Positions 7,862 to 15,855 of a stretch of 62,465 bases of DNA are shown piece by piece. The position numbers were made by a program, and so were the translations under genes. Positions within the stretch are counted from its first letter, which is position 1. Each line of letters opens with the position of its first letter. Location of the stretch: the IMG/VR virus record IMGVR_UViG_3300000101_000012, positions 1 through 62,465 of that record; one strand, written 5' to 3'. Under the pieces are notes generated by a model, which was not told the DNA's origin, did no database searches, and saw nothing but the letters and a program-made list of their open reading frames with translations. Source of the DNA: a virus.

Positions 7862-9598
7862 TTATGCTGTTGGCGTCTCTGCTGGAGTTCCAGGTATTGG
7901 ACTAGTTGTTCCAGTTGCGTCAGCTTGGCCAGCGCCTGGTTCGTCACCAGTAGATTCAGCATCAGCTGAATCGCCTGCAGGATCTAGATCTGGAGGAGTA
8001 AATGTATCTAGATCTGTTTCAATGCCGCCAGGAGTAATACCAACACTACGCATATTAGGCATATCTGATTTTTGATCGTCTACATTTTCTTCACGCCACA
8101 TATTAGTATTTTCCAGCATTTCTTCTTCACTGAGTCCTAAGAACCGTTGCATTAAGAAACGCTTACTCATATATGGATAACCTTCAAGACTTGTAAACGT
8201 GTTAATACGTGTTCCGTCCATCTCAACTTCACGATACTTGCTGAAGTTTTGCGGCTCATTAAATCGTAATTCAAAGCTGCTATTGTCTAATTCAAATCCA
8301 CGCCATTTAAGAAACATTTTAAATTCTCTATCAAACGTTTCAGCAATAAGTCTTTGCAGTCTTTTACAATACTCATTAAAGCGATGCTCTTGTATTAATG
8401 CAGTTCCAACACGACCATCGTTATAGCTTCCAATTCCTTCATCAGGACCTGTGGGTAAGTAGCTACTTGGTATGCGTAATCCACGATATAATTTATTTGT
8501 AAAGTACTTTAAGTCGTCAATTTCACCTAGGTTTGTGCCACCTGGCAATGTTTCAACTTTTGATCCTCGGCCTTCTGCTGTTTGTGGAAAGAAGTAATCT
8601 TCGTTAGTACTTAATGGATTGTATGTAGTATCCATTATGTTTGACCCGCCACCAGTGTTACTTGGAATTCGTCTTTGATGTATCTCATTTTTAACACGCT
8701 CTACAAAGCTCATGGCCATGTGTGCTGGCATGTTACCAACATCTACATAAAATACACGGCGCTCTGGCGCACGTTGTATACGGTAGATAATAATAGCGTC
8801 TTCTAATAATTCTTTTTGTTTGTAAACTTTAAAAATATTTTCAAGTATGCTGTTACCGAAAGGCCAGTTAGCATCTAATCCTTCAGTTAAACTACAATGT
8901 ACAATGTGTTCTGCATCAACAGCAATCTCATTTATACTTCTGTCAAAACGTCCACTTCCTGAACTTTCGCTTGAATAAATGCTACTAGGCTGTATATATC
9001 CAGACTGTTTGTGATCGCCTGCATTGCCGTTATAATCGTCACTGTAGTTAAGTTGTGTAGCTGTTAAATTCTGTAAGTTTGGATTAATATCTTTTACAAC
9101 ATACTGTTCAGGCTTTTTACCTTCACTTTCATTAACAATAACTTTGATAACTTTTGTCATTTCTACCCAGGACCATTGAAATGTCTCTGGATCTCTAACA
9201 AAAACTTGATCGCCATACTTTAGTGTATTGCGAAAGATTTTAAAAGCACGTTTATTAAACTCGTTAATATTGTTCCAGTTTGTAAGTTGCTTTTTAATAA
9301 CTTCTACTTCACTCTCACTTGGATTGTCATGAAAGTGTACATCAAAAACTGTTCCGTTTTCTCTATTAGTCTGTGTGCAAAATTCTGCTAGGATATCTAC
9401 AGCGGCATTAACTTCGCTGTCTACATCCATGTTTTCATACTGAGTGTATCGTGTAATTCTGTTAGCATGACCAGTGTAAACTTCAGGCAAACTACTTGCA
9501 TAGTTGCTGTATTTTAAGTCAGACTGACTTTGGCCTGAGTTCACATTAGTAAGTGGACTCGTATTGTTAACAGTTTTAAAGTATTTTTTCCAACTCAT
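7862..9598 (-). CDS. 20: Portal vertex protein (gp20 family)
   Basis: 578 residues, close to T4 gp20 (524). The portal dodecamer forms the DNA entry channel, starts head assembly and binds the tail. Family blocks include VNAAVDILAEFC (residues 62-73), VHFHDNPSE, and the core segment RRVFYVDVGNMP. The C-terminal 60 residues are an Asp/Pro/Thr/Ala-rich tail that is probably disordered. It is followed 18 bases later by the small helical gene. A TATAAT hexamer ends 5 bases before the ATG, with TTGCAT 17 bases upstream, which may be a promoter but could be chance. Confidence 0.96.
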   Translation of the reverse strand: MSWKKYFKTVNNTSPLTNVNSGQSQSDLKYSNYASSLPEVYTGHANRITRYTQYENMDVDSEVNAAVDILAEFCTQTNRENGTVFDVHFHDNPSESEVEVIKKQLTNWNNINEFNKRAFKIFRNTLKYGDQVFVRDPETFQWSWVEMTKVIKVIVNESEGKKPEQYVVKDINPNLQNLTATQLNYSDDYNGNAGDHKQSGYIQPSSIYSSESSGSGRFDRSINEIAVDAEHIVHCSLTEGLDANWPFGNSILENIFKVYKQKELLEDAIIIYRIQRAPERRVFYVDVGNMPAHMAMSFVERVKNEIHQRRIPSNTGGGSNIMDTTYNPLSTNEDYFFPQTAEGRGSKVETLPGGTNLGEIDDLKYFTNKLYRGLRIPSSYLPTGPDEGIGSYNDGRVGTALIQEHRFNEYCKRLQRLIAETFDREFKMFLKWRGFELDNSSFELRFNEPQNFSKYREVEMDGTRINTFTSLEGYPYMSKRFLMQRFLGLSEEEMLENTNMWREENVDDQKSDMPNMRSVGITPGGIETDLDTFTPPDLDPAGDSADAESTGDEPGAGQADATGTTSPIPGTPAETPTA

Positions 9599-9624
9599 AT
9601 CTTATTATAACACCTTTAAAGTAC

Positions 9625-11649
9625 TTATGCAATATTTTTAGCGACGTTATTTAAACCGTCTGCCATTTCTTCACCAGAACGTTTAACTGCATCTATATTA
9701 GCAGACATAATGCTAGGCAACGCCATAATAGCATCTTTTGTTTCTTTGTCAAGTACACTTGCTGTTGGGCTCTTCATAATTTCACCCATGCCAGCAGAGT
9801 CGCCGTCTCCAAGGGACCGCATTGATTTTTCTAAATCCATTTGCTGAAGTTGTGCTATCTGTTGATCTATACCGCCCATAATCTGGTTAAATCCTGAAGC
9901 TGGGGATATATTTCCGTTTTGCTGTGGCGTAAAGAATTCTTGCCCTTGCTCATTTACACGGTATGTATTCCCGCCTATCACTGGGCCCCCAAGTGCCCTG
10001 TCATCTAGTGGTGAAACCCTGTCAATTAAGTCACGTAAGTGACTGTCTCCTCCACCTCCTCCACTGTCCGCACTTATACTGCTTGTAAACTTCCCAAGTG
10101 CCTGTGTAAAAGTGCTTCCCGTGTTTATAGCGTTTGTAAATGCATCTAGTGAATTAGTTAATCTGTCAGTGCCACTAGCTATAGCTTCACTAACTGCACT
10201 GCCGCCCTCGCCGCCTAGTATTTTAAAAGTTGCAGCATCAACAGCTTTAGCTGATTTCTGCGCTAATTGAGTCAGCTTAACCATGGTTGCGTCTAGACCT
10301 TCTGCAGCCTTACTAACAGCATTTGCATCTGTTATAACTTTGCTATACGTTGCATTAGTTAACTTAGCTAATTCTTCAGTAGCCGGGATAAACAGTGATT
10401 TACCCATATCAGTAAAGGAATTAGCCATCCCAGTTCCAACAGTCAGTTTTAATACATCTTGTATTTCATCTAGTTGTCTGCCTGCTGCTGTTTGGTCAAC
10501 ACTTCCAAATCCAGCAGCAAGATCGTTTATCCCGGCAGCCCCATTTTTTATACCTTTTGCTAAATCTCCCATAGGCCCAGCTACAGCTGGCATACTGGAT
10601 GCAAACTGACCAGCACCTACACTTACGGTTTGGCCATGGACTAACATTTCTTTTGCATACTGAGCTCCAGCGGTACCATAACTTTTTCCCATTTGCTCAA
10701 TAAACTTTAAGGCTGTTTGAGCCTGCTCTGCTTCCATCCCCCGTACTGCGACCCTGGAATCGATGTCTTGCGCTTGAGCTTTTGCTTTCTGTCGTTCTTG
10801 ATCCAGTGTAGTTCCATTAATTGTAGCAAACATTTTTTGTTGCCGTGTTAAATTTGCCATGCCTGCAACAACTTGTTTAGTGGGAAGAGTTCCAAGATCA
10901 GCACCGAACCTAGCTAAATTTCCAGTATACTCAGCCATGGCTATACCTTGTTGCTCGATACTCATTCCCATTCTAATGAAATCTGCCTGCAGTGGACTAT
11001 CTTGTAATCCTTTGTTAAATCTAGCAAACTGTCTAGCACCCTGATTAGTAGTTCCACCAAAAAATTGTAATGCTTCAGCTGATTGAGCTGATATTCGTTG
11101 TAATTGTCCCATGGTTAAACCAGATTGATTTGCTATATCAGCAAAATTCATCATACTGTTTCCAAAACTACCGCCAGATTGTTGAACTTTTTCATACGAT
11201 TCAGTAACACCAGCAATTTTTCCCACTATAATACCAGCAGCTACTCCACTAACAGATCCTAGAATACTTGGCAACCCTTCAAGCATCTTTTGTGCGCCTT
11301 CGCCCATCATTAATAAACGTGAAGAAAGAGTTGCACCAGAAGTTGTTACGGCTCTGCCAAACGACATTGTAGCCATGGAAATATTTTGTTTTGCCTCGCT
11401 ACTCCATTTTTGTACAGACGCTGATGCATTGTTAAATGCTTTAGTAGCAAATCCTGATGAGTTAGCCACACTGTTTAACCCACCAGCGGCTTTACCAGCG
11501 GCTACATTAGCTGAATTAATATTATTTGAATTGATGTTTGCGGCTTTAGTAGTTTGGCCAAGCAGGCTTTTAATGTCCTGAAGTGTGTTTTCTTCAGCAG
11601 CATTGTTTAAAGTTACGGGTTGTCCACCTAGATCACCTGTTACAGCCAT
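9625..11649 (-). CDS. Tape-measure-like tail protein
   Basis: 674 residues, rich in Ala, Gly, Ser and Gln, mainly helical, with a hydrophobic Gly-rich stretch at about residues 127-147 (SILGSVSGVAAGIIVGKIAG) that resembles the membrane-active segment of tail tape-measure proteins. The length exceeds T4 gp29 (590). The ruler protein sets tail length and leaves through the tube on infection. Its neighbour on the opposite strand is the gp26/gp51 pair, which looks like a tape-measure chaperone with a frameshift; this strengthens the call. The C-terminal 130 residues (PVIGGNTYRVNEQGQEFFTP) match the Gly-rich phrase often found near the end of such proteins. It lacks the size of long siphovirus rulers. 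Confidence 0.7.
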   Translation of the reverse strand: MAVTGDLGGQPVTLNNAAEENTLQDIKSLLGQTTKAANINSNNINSANVAAGKAAGGLNSVANSSGFATKAFNNASASVQKWSSEAKQNISMATMSFGRAVTTSGATLSSRLLMMGEGAQKMLEGLPSILGSVSGVAAGIIVGKIAGVTESYEKVQQSGGSFGNSMMNFADIANQSGLTMGQLQRISAQSAEALQFFGGTTNQGARQFARFNKGLQDSPLQADFIRMGMSIEQQGIAMAEYTGNLARFGADLGTLPTKQVVAGMANLTRQQKMFATINGTTLDQERQKAKAQAQDIDSRVAVRGMEAEQAQTALKFIEQMGKSYGTAGAQYAKEMLVHGQTVSVGAGQFASSMPAVAGPMGDLAKGIKNGAAGINDLAAGFGSVDQTAAGRQLDEIQDVLKLTVGTGMANSFTDMGKSLFIPATEELAKLTNATYSKVITDANAVSKAAEGLDATMVKLTQLAQKSAKAVDAATFKILGGEGGSAVSEAIASGTDRLTNSLDAFTNAINTGSTFTQALGKFTSSISADSGGGGGDSHLRDLIDRVSPLDDRALGGPVIGGNTYRVNEQGQEFFTPQQNGNISPASGFNQIMGGIDQQIAQLQQMDLEKSMRSLGDGDSAGMGEIMKSPTASVLDKETKDAIMALPSIMSANIDAVKRSGEEMADGLNNVAKNIA

Positions 11650-11678
11650 ATTATTCTATCTACCACATAAAGTACGCA

Positions 11679-11686
11679 TATAAATA
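11679..11686 (+). promoter_or_regulatory. T4-type late promoter TATAAATA
   Basis: Perfect octamer on the plus strand, 43 bases before the gp26 ATG, in the divergent gap between tape measure and gp26 genes. Confidence 0.65.
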
Positions 11687-11707
11687 CAATACACGAACTA
11701 TTTTATA

Positions 11708-11715
11708 TATTTATT
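11708..11715 (-). promoter_or_regulatory. Late-promoter-like octamer AATAAATA
   Basis: Minus-strand match of seven of eight, 59 bases before the tape-measure ATG; with the plus-strand octamer at 11679 it makes a divergent late promoter pair. Confidence 0.45.
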
Positions 11716-11728
11716 AGGAGAAATCACA

Positions 11729-12601
11729 GTGAATGAGACTGTAGAGAAGAATACGGCATCAGCTGATAATCCGTTGTCTAAATACATGCGAAATCCACAA
11801 ATTTACATTAATTTACCCAGTGGCGGCAAGTATTGGACACCAGAATCTTTGGAGATGCCAATTAATCAAGAACTTCCAGTATTAAGCATGAGCAGTTACG
11901 ATGAGCTTCTGCTTAAAACTCCTGATGCACTAATGAACGGCCAGTCTGTTGTTGATATTATACAGAGTTGTATTAAGCCAATTAAAGATGCTTGGCATAT
12001 GCCTGTTACAGATCTAGACTATTGTTTAATAGCCATTCGTATTGCAACTTATGGGGAAATGATGGGATACAGTAGTACTTGTCCTAAGTGTAGTGAGTTT
12101 AACGAATACGAAATCGACTTAAAAGAGTTTTTAAATTTACCAGTAAACATGGAAGTTTTTGACCAGATTGTCAATTACGATGACCAACTTACAGTTAAAA
12201 TTAAACCCAGAACTTATCGCGATGCAAACAAACAGAACATGGAAGTGTTTGAGCAACAGCGTATTGTTAACCTAGTTAACGACGAGTCGATAGATGCAGA
12301 AGTTAAACAAGAAAAGTTTAATGAAATATTTGCTAAAATTACACGGTTAAGTTTAGCAACTGTGGTAGGAAGTATTGAGTATATTCAAGTAGGAGAAACC
12401 AAATATACCCAACCTGCTTTTATTGAGGACTTTGTAGCTAATACTGATGTAAAGGTTTTTAGAAAAGTTAAAGATCATCATGAAATTACTAACAAAGCAA
12501 TACCTGATAAAACTATTAAAACATCATGCCCAGACTGCGGCCATCCATACGAAATGCCATTTAGCTTCGACCACGCAAATTTTTTCGCATTAGCCTCTTG
12601 A
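11729..12601 (+). CDS. 26: Baseplate hub / tail assembly protein (gp26-like, T4_baseplate family)
   Basis: 290 residues. Blocks typical of the gp26 family are IYINLPSGGKYW (residues 26-36) and the segment DELLLKTPDALMNG (58-71). Two CxxC pairs, C118/C121 and C267/C270, form a probable zinc-binding unit found in many marine relatives. An AGGAG ribosome site precedes the GTG/ATG region. Near the 3' end the sequence AAATTTTTTC (12577-12586) carries two overlapping slippery heptamers, and the next gene is open in the -1 frame. A shift there would give a fusion of about 362 residues. In other tailed phages such pairs are tape-measure chaperones; the T4 product is called a baseplate hub subunit. 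Confidence 0.88.
   Translation: MNETVEKNTASADNPLSKYMRNPQIYINLPSGGKYWTPESLEMPINQELPVLSMSSYDELLLKTPDALMNGQSVVDIIQSCIKPIKDAWHMPVTDLDYCLIAIRIATYGEMMGYSSTCPKCSEFNEYEIDLKEFLNLPVNMEVFDQIVNYDDQLTVKIKPRTYRDANKQNMEVFEQQRIVNLVNDESIDAEVKQEKFNEIFAKITRLSLATVVGSIEYIQVGETKYTQPAFIEDFVANTDVKVFRKVKDHHEITNKAIPDKTIKTSCPDCGHPYEMPFSFDHANFFALAS
12577..12586 (+). promoter_or_regulatory. Candidate -1 ribosomal frameshift site
   Basis: In the gp26 frame (GCA AAT TTT TTC) both A-AAT-TTT and T-TTT-TTC fit the X-XXY-YYZ rule for -1 slippage. The -1 frame is open from just after a TAG at 12562-12564 to the TAA at 12814-12816, running straight into the gp51-like sequence. The zero-frame stop is only five codons beyond. Confidence 0.6.
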
Positions 12602-12816
12602 GCCAGAGCAGACCTGAAATTATCAAGACGCTCGAACGTTTGGAGCAGGAGGCGAAAGATTTTAAAAAGCGGTTACTAGAGTTATGTTGGCACATGCGTG
12701 GTGGGCTAGCATTTAACGAAGTCATGCAGATGTCGGTCAATGACCTTGCGATTATAAATGACATTGTTAAAGGTAATCTGGAAATTGCTAAAAAGACAGG
12801 TCTGCCGTACTTTTAA
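12598..12816 (+). CDS. gp51-like small protein, possibly made as a gp26 fusion by -1 frameshift
   Basis: 72 residues if translation begins at the TTG at 12598, which is a weak start with no clear ribosome site. The frame is also open upstream to 12565 and can be entered from gp26 by -1 slippage at 12577-12586. The product is helical (ETL-type coiled start, then HMRGGLAFNEVMQMSVND and a conserved-looking end LEIAKKTGLPYF). The gene position right after gp26 corresponds to the gene 51 hub-assembly role in T4 or to the G-T part of lambda-type tail chaperones. The lack of a good independent start favours the frameshift model. Confidence 0.65.
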   Translation: MSQSRPEIIKTLERLEQEAKDFKKRLLELCWHMRGGLAFNEVMQMSVNDLAIINDIVKGNLEIAKKTGLPYF

Positions 12817-12995
12817 TCTCTTTCTGCGAAATCAACAGGGTCTAAAGAAACCCTGCCTTGCAAGCAATGGTCAGTTTCACTGCGATGTTGGAGCTCTATT
12901 TTGCTTCCAAAGTTAAATTTGTATCCTAAACGATCGGCTACATTGCAGAACTCAAGAAAAGCACTCTCAAGTTCGACTACATCTCTTTTCATCAT
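12813..12995 (-). CDS. Small hypothetical protein (60 residues)
   Basis: The ATG at 12995 is preceded by AAGGGA at about 10 bases, better than the in-frame GTG at 13013. The product begins MMKRDVVELESAFLEFCNVAD and has two cysteines. It overlaps the end of the gp51-like gene tail to tail by four bases. A strong host-type promoter (TTGACG, 17 bases, TATAAT) lies 63 bases upstream on the same strand, so the gene is probably expressed early in infection. Function unknown; small early phage proteins often act on host processes, but nothing in the sequence shows this. Confidence 0.55.
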   Translation of the reverse strand: MMKRDVVELESAFLEFCNVADRLGYKFNFGSKIELQHRSETDHCLQGRVSLDPVDFAERD

Positions 12996-13057
12996 TTTTC
13001 CGTTTCCCTTCACTATATTACTTAAGGTAGCAGTATTTAATACCAGAGAATACAGTG

Positions 13058-13086
13058 ATTATATTATACTTTTACAAATCCGTCAA
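13058..13086 (-). promoter_or_regulatory. Host-type sigma70 promoter for the 60-residue gene
   Basis: On the minus strand, TTGACG (13086-13081) and TATAAT (13063-13058) are separated by exactly 17 bases. The predicted transcription start near 13051 leaves a leader of about 55 bases before the ATG at 12995. Confidence 0.75.
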
Positions 13087-13354
13087 TCAGATACGGATGA
13101 ACTTGCGTTCATCCAAACACTCACTAACGTTCGTGTTTAACTTTACTTGACATAAACTATGTTACATTAACCTGGAGTTTTCAGTCAGACGGAACCAACT
13201 TCATGGTTCCATCTTTTGAATTACATTAACCTTCCGTTAACAGCCTTCATGGAAATAGGTATTTTACACTACTCATTGGGCTCTAACCTTTCCCAACCTA
13301 CATCGACATCAAATGTACTATAAACTGTGCATTAACCTGGTTAATGTCAGCTCT

Positions 13355-13384
13355 GTGTTACGTTGTTAGCGATTAACGTAACAC
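13355..13384. repeat. Perfect 10-bp hairpin
   Basis: GTGTTACGTT and AACGTAACAC flank a 10-base loop. This is the longest perfect stem in the noncoding region; no T-tract follows on either strand, so it is more likely an RNA structure or a protein-binding site than a terminator. Confidence 0.65.
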
Positions 13385-13433
13385 GATGATTACATTCTAT
13401 CCCCCGCTTCGTTCCTGTTGCTAAGGGGTTTTT

Positions 13434-13553
13434 ATGAGTAATATGTGTTGTTCGAATGTCAGCAAATCATTCTACGCCGAACCCAGGGTTCACAGAAACA
13501 GCGTGTACGTGTGCAGGGATCGCCTGCGTTTTCCACAATCCGATAATAATTGA
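13434..13553 (+). CDS. Possible 39-residue protein
   Basis: ATG at 13434 with AAGGGG and a five-T spacer directly before it, which is a good ribosome site. The frame reads MSNMCCSNVSKSFYAEPRVH and continues to a TGA at 13551. It has three cysteines and is basic. It lies alone on the plus strand in the hairpin-rich gap, with no clear promoter of its own. The AAGGGG-TTTTT could instead be part of a weak terminator with CCCC at 13402. Low confidence that it is translated. Confidence 0.3.
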   Translation: MSNMCCSNVSKSFYAEPRVHRNSVYVCRDRLRFPQSDNN

Positions 13554-13599
13554 CGGATCAATCTTTATTGCTAATTATGAGGGTTCTGTGTGAGCCTGT

Positions 13600-14055
13600 T
13601 TAGTCTTGATTTGATTCATTGATGACGTGTTGACTTTGATGGACTCTAACTCTTATTTGTCCATTATAATATTCGTCTGATTCTAATACTTTGTGCCTAA
13701 ACTGTTCTCTTGCTTCAACGTAGCTACACTCTGCCTTGCTATAACAATAGAAGAGTATTTCACGTTTAAAGCAGCTTTTGCCGAGTGCTTCGATGTCTGC
13801 CGTTAGTTCGTTTGATGAGCCGTAATATGTTTGCCAGTCTGAGTCTATTTTTTCTCTTATTTTTTTACGTTTCTTTTTACCGTTTTTTAACTTAACTATA
13901 CGATACTTGGTTTTTGCAAATTTTGCAAGTTTTTTTCCAATATATTTTCGATTGTTAGTTGTATTTGTAATAATGTATACAAAACCTATACAATCAGCAG
14001 GTAGTTCTGTAACTTCGTTTAATGAAACGCCATCAGACTTTATCCAGTTCGTCAT
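13600..14055 (-). CDS. GIY-YIG family putative endonuclease
   Basis: 151 residues. The GIY-YIG core is visible at residues 24-41 as FVYIITNTTNNRKYIGKK, followed by a Lys/Arg-rich insert (KLKNGKKKRKKIREK), then DSDWQTYYGSS, FKREILFYCYSKAECSYVEAREQ with the likely metal-binding Glu, and YYNGQIRVRVH at the end. This layout recurs in many marine T4-like phages. Such proteins are either homing endonucleases (Seg type) or host-DNA nucleases; the substrate is not known. It is the last gene of the gp55-gp47-gp46 operon, 45 bases after gp46. Confidence 0.82.
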   Translation of the reverse strand: MTNWIKSDGVSLNEVTELPADCIGFVYIITNTTNNRKYIGKKLAKFAKTKYRIVKLKNGKKKRKKIREKIDSDWQTYYGSSNELTADIEALGKSCFKREILFYCYSKAECSYVEAREQFRHKVLESDEYYNGQIRVRVHQSQHVINESNQD

Positions 14056-14100
14056 GTCAATTATATATTAACCTTGTTTGCCAAAACTGATAAATCTGAA

Positions 14101-15855
14101 TCATACAACTTCCACGTCAGTATCGTAACTGGTATATCCGTTTTCCTTAACAACTTTTAGTATATTGTTAACCCTGCCGGCTAGTTCGTCCTTGTGACTA
14201 ACTAACCACACACTCTTGTTACGATCTCTGCTCATTTTCTTTAAACTTGCAAGGGCTGCATCAACACCACTAGCATCCATACCGCTGTCTACAACTTCGT
14301 CAATGAACAATAAGTTAATAGGATGATATAAACTTTCCCAGACATCTCTAAAAGCCCAGCTTAGTGAAAGTATAAGCCTGTTGCGCTCGCCTCTGCTTAA
14401 ATTATCAAAGTCCAAGTCTCTGCCAAGTTCCTGTATCTCAACGCCAAGATCGTTCATAAACTGTACTGTATGTGGCAATCCCATTTTACCCAAGTAAAAT
14501 GTTAACCTAGCATTAAGGAAGCTCAAGTTTTGTTCAATAATACGTTTACGTATAAAACTATCTTTGTTAGTTAACAGTTTAAACAAGAACTCCTGATGAT
14601 CTTTTACGCTGTTAAGTTTATTAATAGTATCCCAGTCTACTTCTTTGACGGCGGCGTTTTGCATGTCGTCAATTTGCTCGGCATAAGGGTCATCTTCACT
14701 TCGTTTACTTTGTAGCTGTGATTCCAGCGTTGCAAGGGAAGATTTGTGTCCGTGAGCTTCATTGACATCGTCATAGAAAGTTTTAGGTGGAGCGGGTAAG
14801 GTTTCCTGTTGACTAACAAGTTCCTCTTTTGCTGTCTGTAATTCTCTAAAGAAATTATTTGCGTCATTGTAATCTTTCTCCGCATCAGCTATATGCTGTT
14901 TATGACTATCTAAATGTGTAATACTTTGATTACAACTATGACATACACCGTCTTGCCACCCTTCCAGGGCTTTTGTAGCTTTTTTAACATCACGCTCGGC
15001 TCTACTAAATTGTGCATCTAGTTGAGCAATGTCTTTTTGCAGTTGGTCCTGTACAGATTTTTTAGTGTTCCATGAACTTAGCTCTGCATGCAACTCTATC
15101 TCAGCTTCAATGTTAACATGACTCAAATCATCTATAGCTTGTTCAAGTTTAACTACTTCTTCGCCTAACTTGGCAGTCCACAACCGTTGCCGTCTTTGCA
15201 TGGCTTCGATCTGTTCTTGTATTTTTTCATTAGCCTCTTGTACTGCTTTAATACGAAACTCTTCTTCAGTAATTAAGTCTCTGGTTTGTTTAGTTTGTTC
15301 TTTGAGGTTCTCAGCTTTTTCACTAAGCATAGTAATGCCCAGCATTTGTTCGATGATGTCCCGCTGATCATTAGCACTTAAACTTAAAAATGGTTGCGTA
15401 TACGTGTTAAGAGCTACCAGATGCTTGAACATTTCATGACTCATGCCCAGCATTTTTTCAATAGCATGTTGTGTTTCTCTGCTATCTCCCTGTTGCTCTT
15501 CTGTCTCGCCTTCTCCAACTACTAGTTTAAGTACGTTGGGTCTACGCCCACGCTCTATGTGATATTTAATACCGTGTAGTTCAAAATCAACAGTAGTAAC
15601 CATATTTTTACCATTGGTTTTGTTTATTAAGTTGTCACGCTTAATACTAGTTAACGCTTGACCGTAAAGAGCATAACTAAGTGCATTGATGATTGTGGTT
15701 TTACCCGTGCCATTTCTGGCTCCTGAGTCGTCACCTCCTTGATCTAAATTTTCACCAAGTACAAGAGTTAAGTCTTTACGGTCAAAGTCGATAGCCTGAG
15801 TTTGATTGCCCACGCTCATAAAGTTTTTTACTGTTAGTGTGTTTAGTTTAAACAA
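14101..15855 (-). CDS. 46: Recombination endonuclease subunit gp46 (SbcC/Rad50 family)
   Basis: 584 residues, close to T4 gp46 (560). It has a Walker A motif GARNGTGKTT (residues 45-54), a long coiled coil broken by a zinc hook CHSC near residue 303, the ABC signature LSRGERNR near residue 485, and Walker B LLFIDEVVDSG near 518. With gp47 it resects DNA ends for recombination-dependent replication and host DNA breakdown. It is unusual that gp47 is not directly adjacent: an SGNH-like gene lies between, and gp46 overlaps it by 13 bases. Confidence 0.96.
   Translation of the reverse strand: MFKLNTLTVKNFMSVGNQTQAIDFDRKDLTLVLGENLDQGGDDSGARNGTGKTTIINALSYALYGQALTSIKRDNLINKTNGKNMVTTVDFELHGIKYHIERGRRPNVLKLVVGEGETEEQQGDSRETQHAIEKMLGMSHEMFKHLVALNTYTQPFLSLSANDQRDIIEQMLGITMLSEKAENLKEQTKQTRDLITEEEFRIKAVQEANEKIQEQIEAMQRRQRLWTAKLGEEVVKLEQAIDDLSHVNIEAEIELHAELSSWNTKKSVQDQLQKDIAQLDAQFSRAERDVKKATKALEGWQDGVCHSCNQSITHLDSHKQHIADAEKDYNDANNFFRELQTAKEELVSQQETLPAPPKTFYDDVNEAHGHKSSLATLESQLQSKRSEDDPYAEQIDDMQNAAVKEVDWDTINKLNSVKDHQEFLFKLLTNKDSFIRKRIIEQNLSFLNARLTFYLGKMGLPHTVQFMNDLGVEIQELGRDLDFDNLSRGERNRLILSLSWAFRDVWESLYHPINLLFIDEVVDSGMDASGVDAALASLKKMSRDRNKSVWLVSHKDELAGRVNNILKVVKENGYTSYDTDVEVV

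Larger units (their letters stand above)
12996..13599. other. Hairpin-rich region without a clear gene
   Basis: About 600 bases between two minus-strand genes. Apart from the promoter at 13058-13086 it holds several perfect inverted repeats: 13095-13114 (GGATGAAC/GTTCATCC), 13191-13210 (GGAACCA/TGGTTCC), 13330-13346, 13355-13384 (10-bp stem), 13479-13491 and 13513-13527. The phrase ATTAACC recurs at about 13166, 13225 and 13331. A 10-base inverted pair ATCCGTCAAT (13078-13087) and ATTGACGGAT (13549-13558) brackets the stretch. No tRNA fold was found. One possible 39-codon frame lies at 13434-13553. Confidence 0.6.

Noticed and set aside
7859-7866. CATAAATA on the minus strand just before the 71-residue gene
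   Set aside because: It overlaps the gp20 stop codon and would place the transcription start inside or past the ribosome site of the next gene; treated as chance.
12901-13140. 79-codon plus-strand frame over the 60-residue gene and its promoter
   Set aside because: It is antisense to a better supported gene, lacks a ribosome site and runs into the hairpins.
13147-13175. TTGACA as a plus-strand -35 element
   Set aside because: No acceptable -10 hexamer lies 16-19 bases downstream.
13402-13433. CCCC ... GGGG TTTTT as an intrinsic terminator
   Set aside because: The stem is only four to five base pairs with a loop of about 19 bases; the GGGG fits better as a ribosome site for the 39-codon frame.
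13140-13599. tRNA or tmRNA in the noncoding gap
   Set aside because: A GTTCGAAT-like stretch near 13450 has no pairing arms around it, and no acceptor stem with matching D and anticodon arms was found on either strand.
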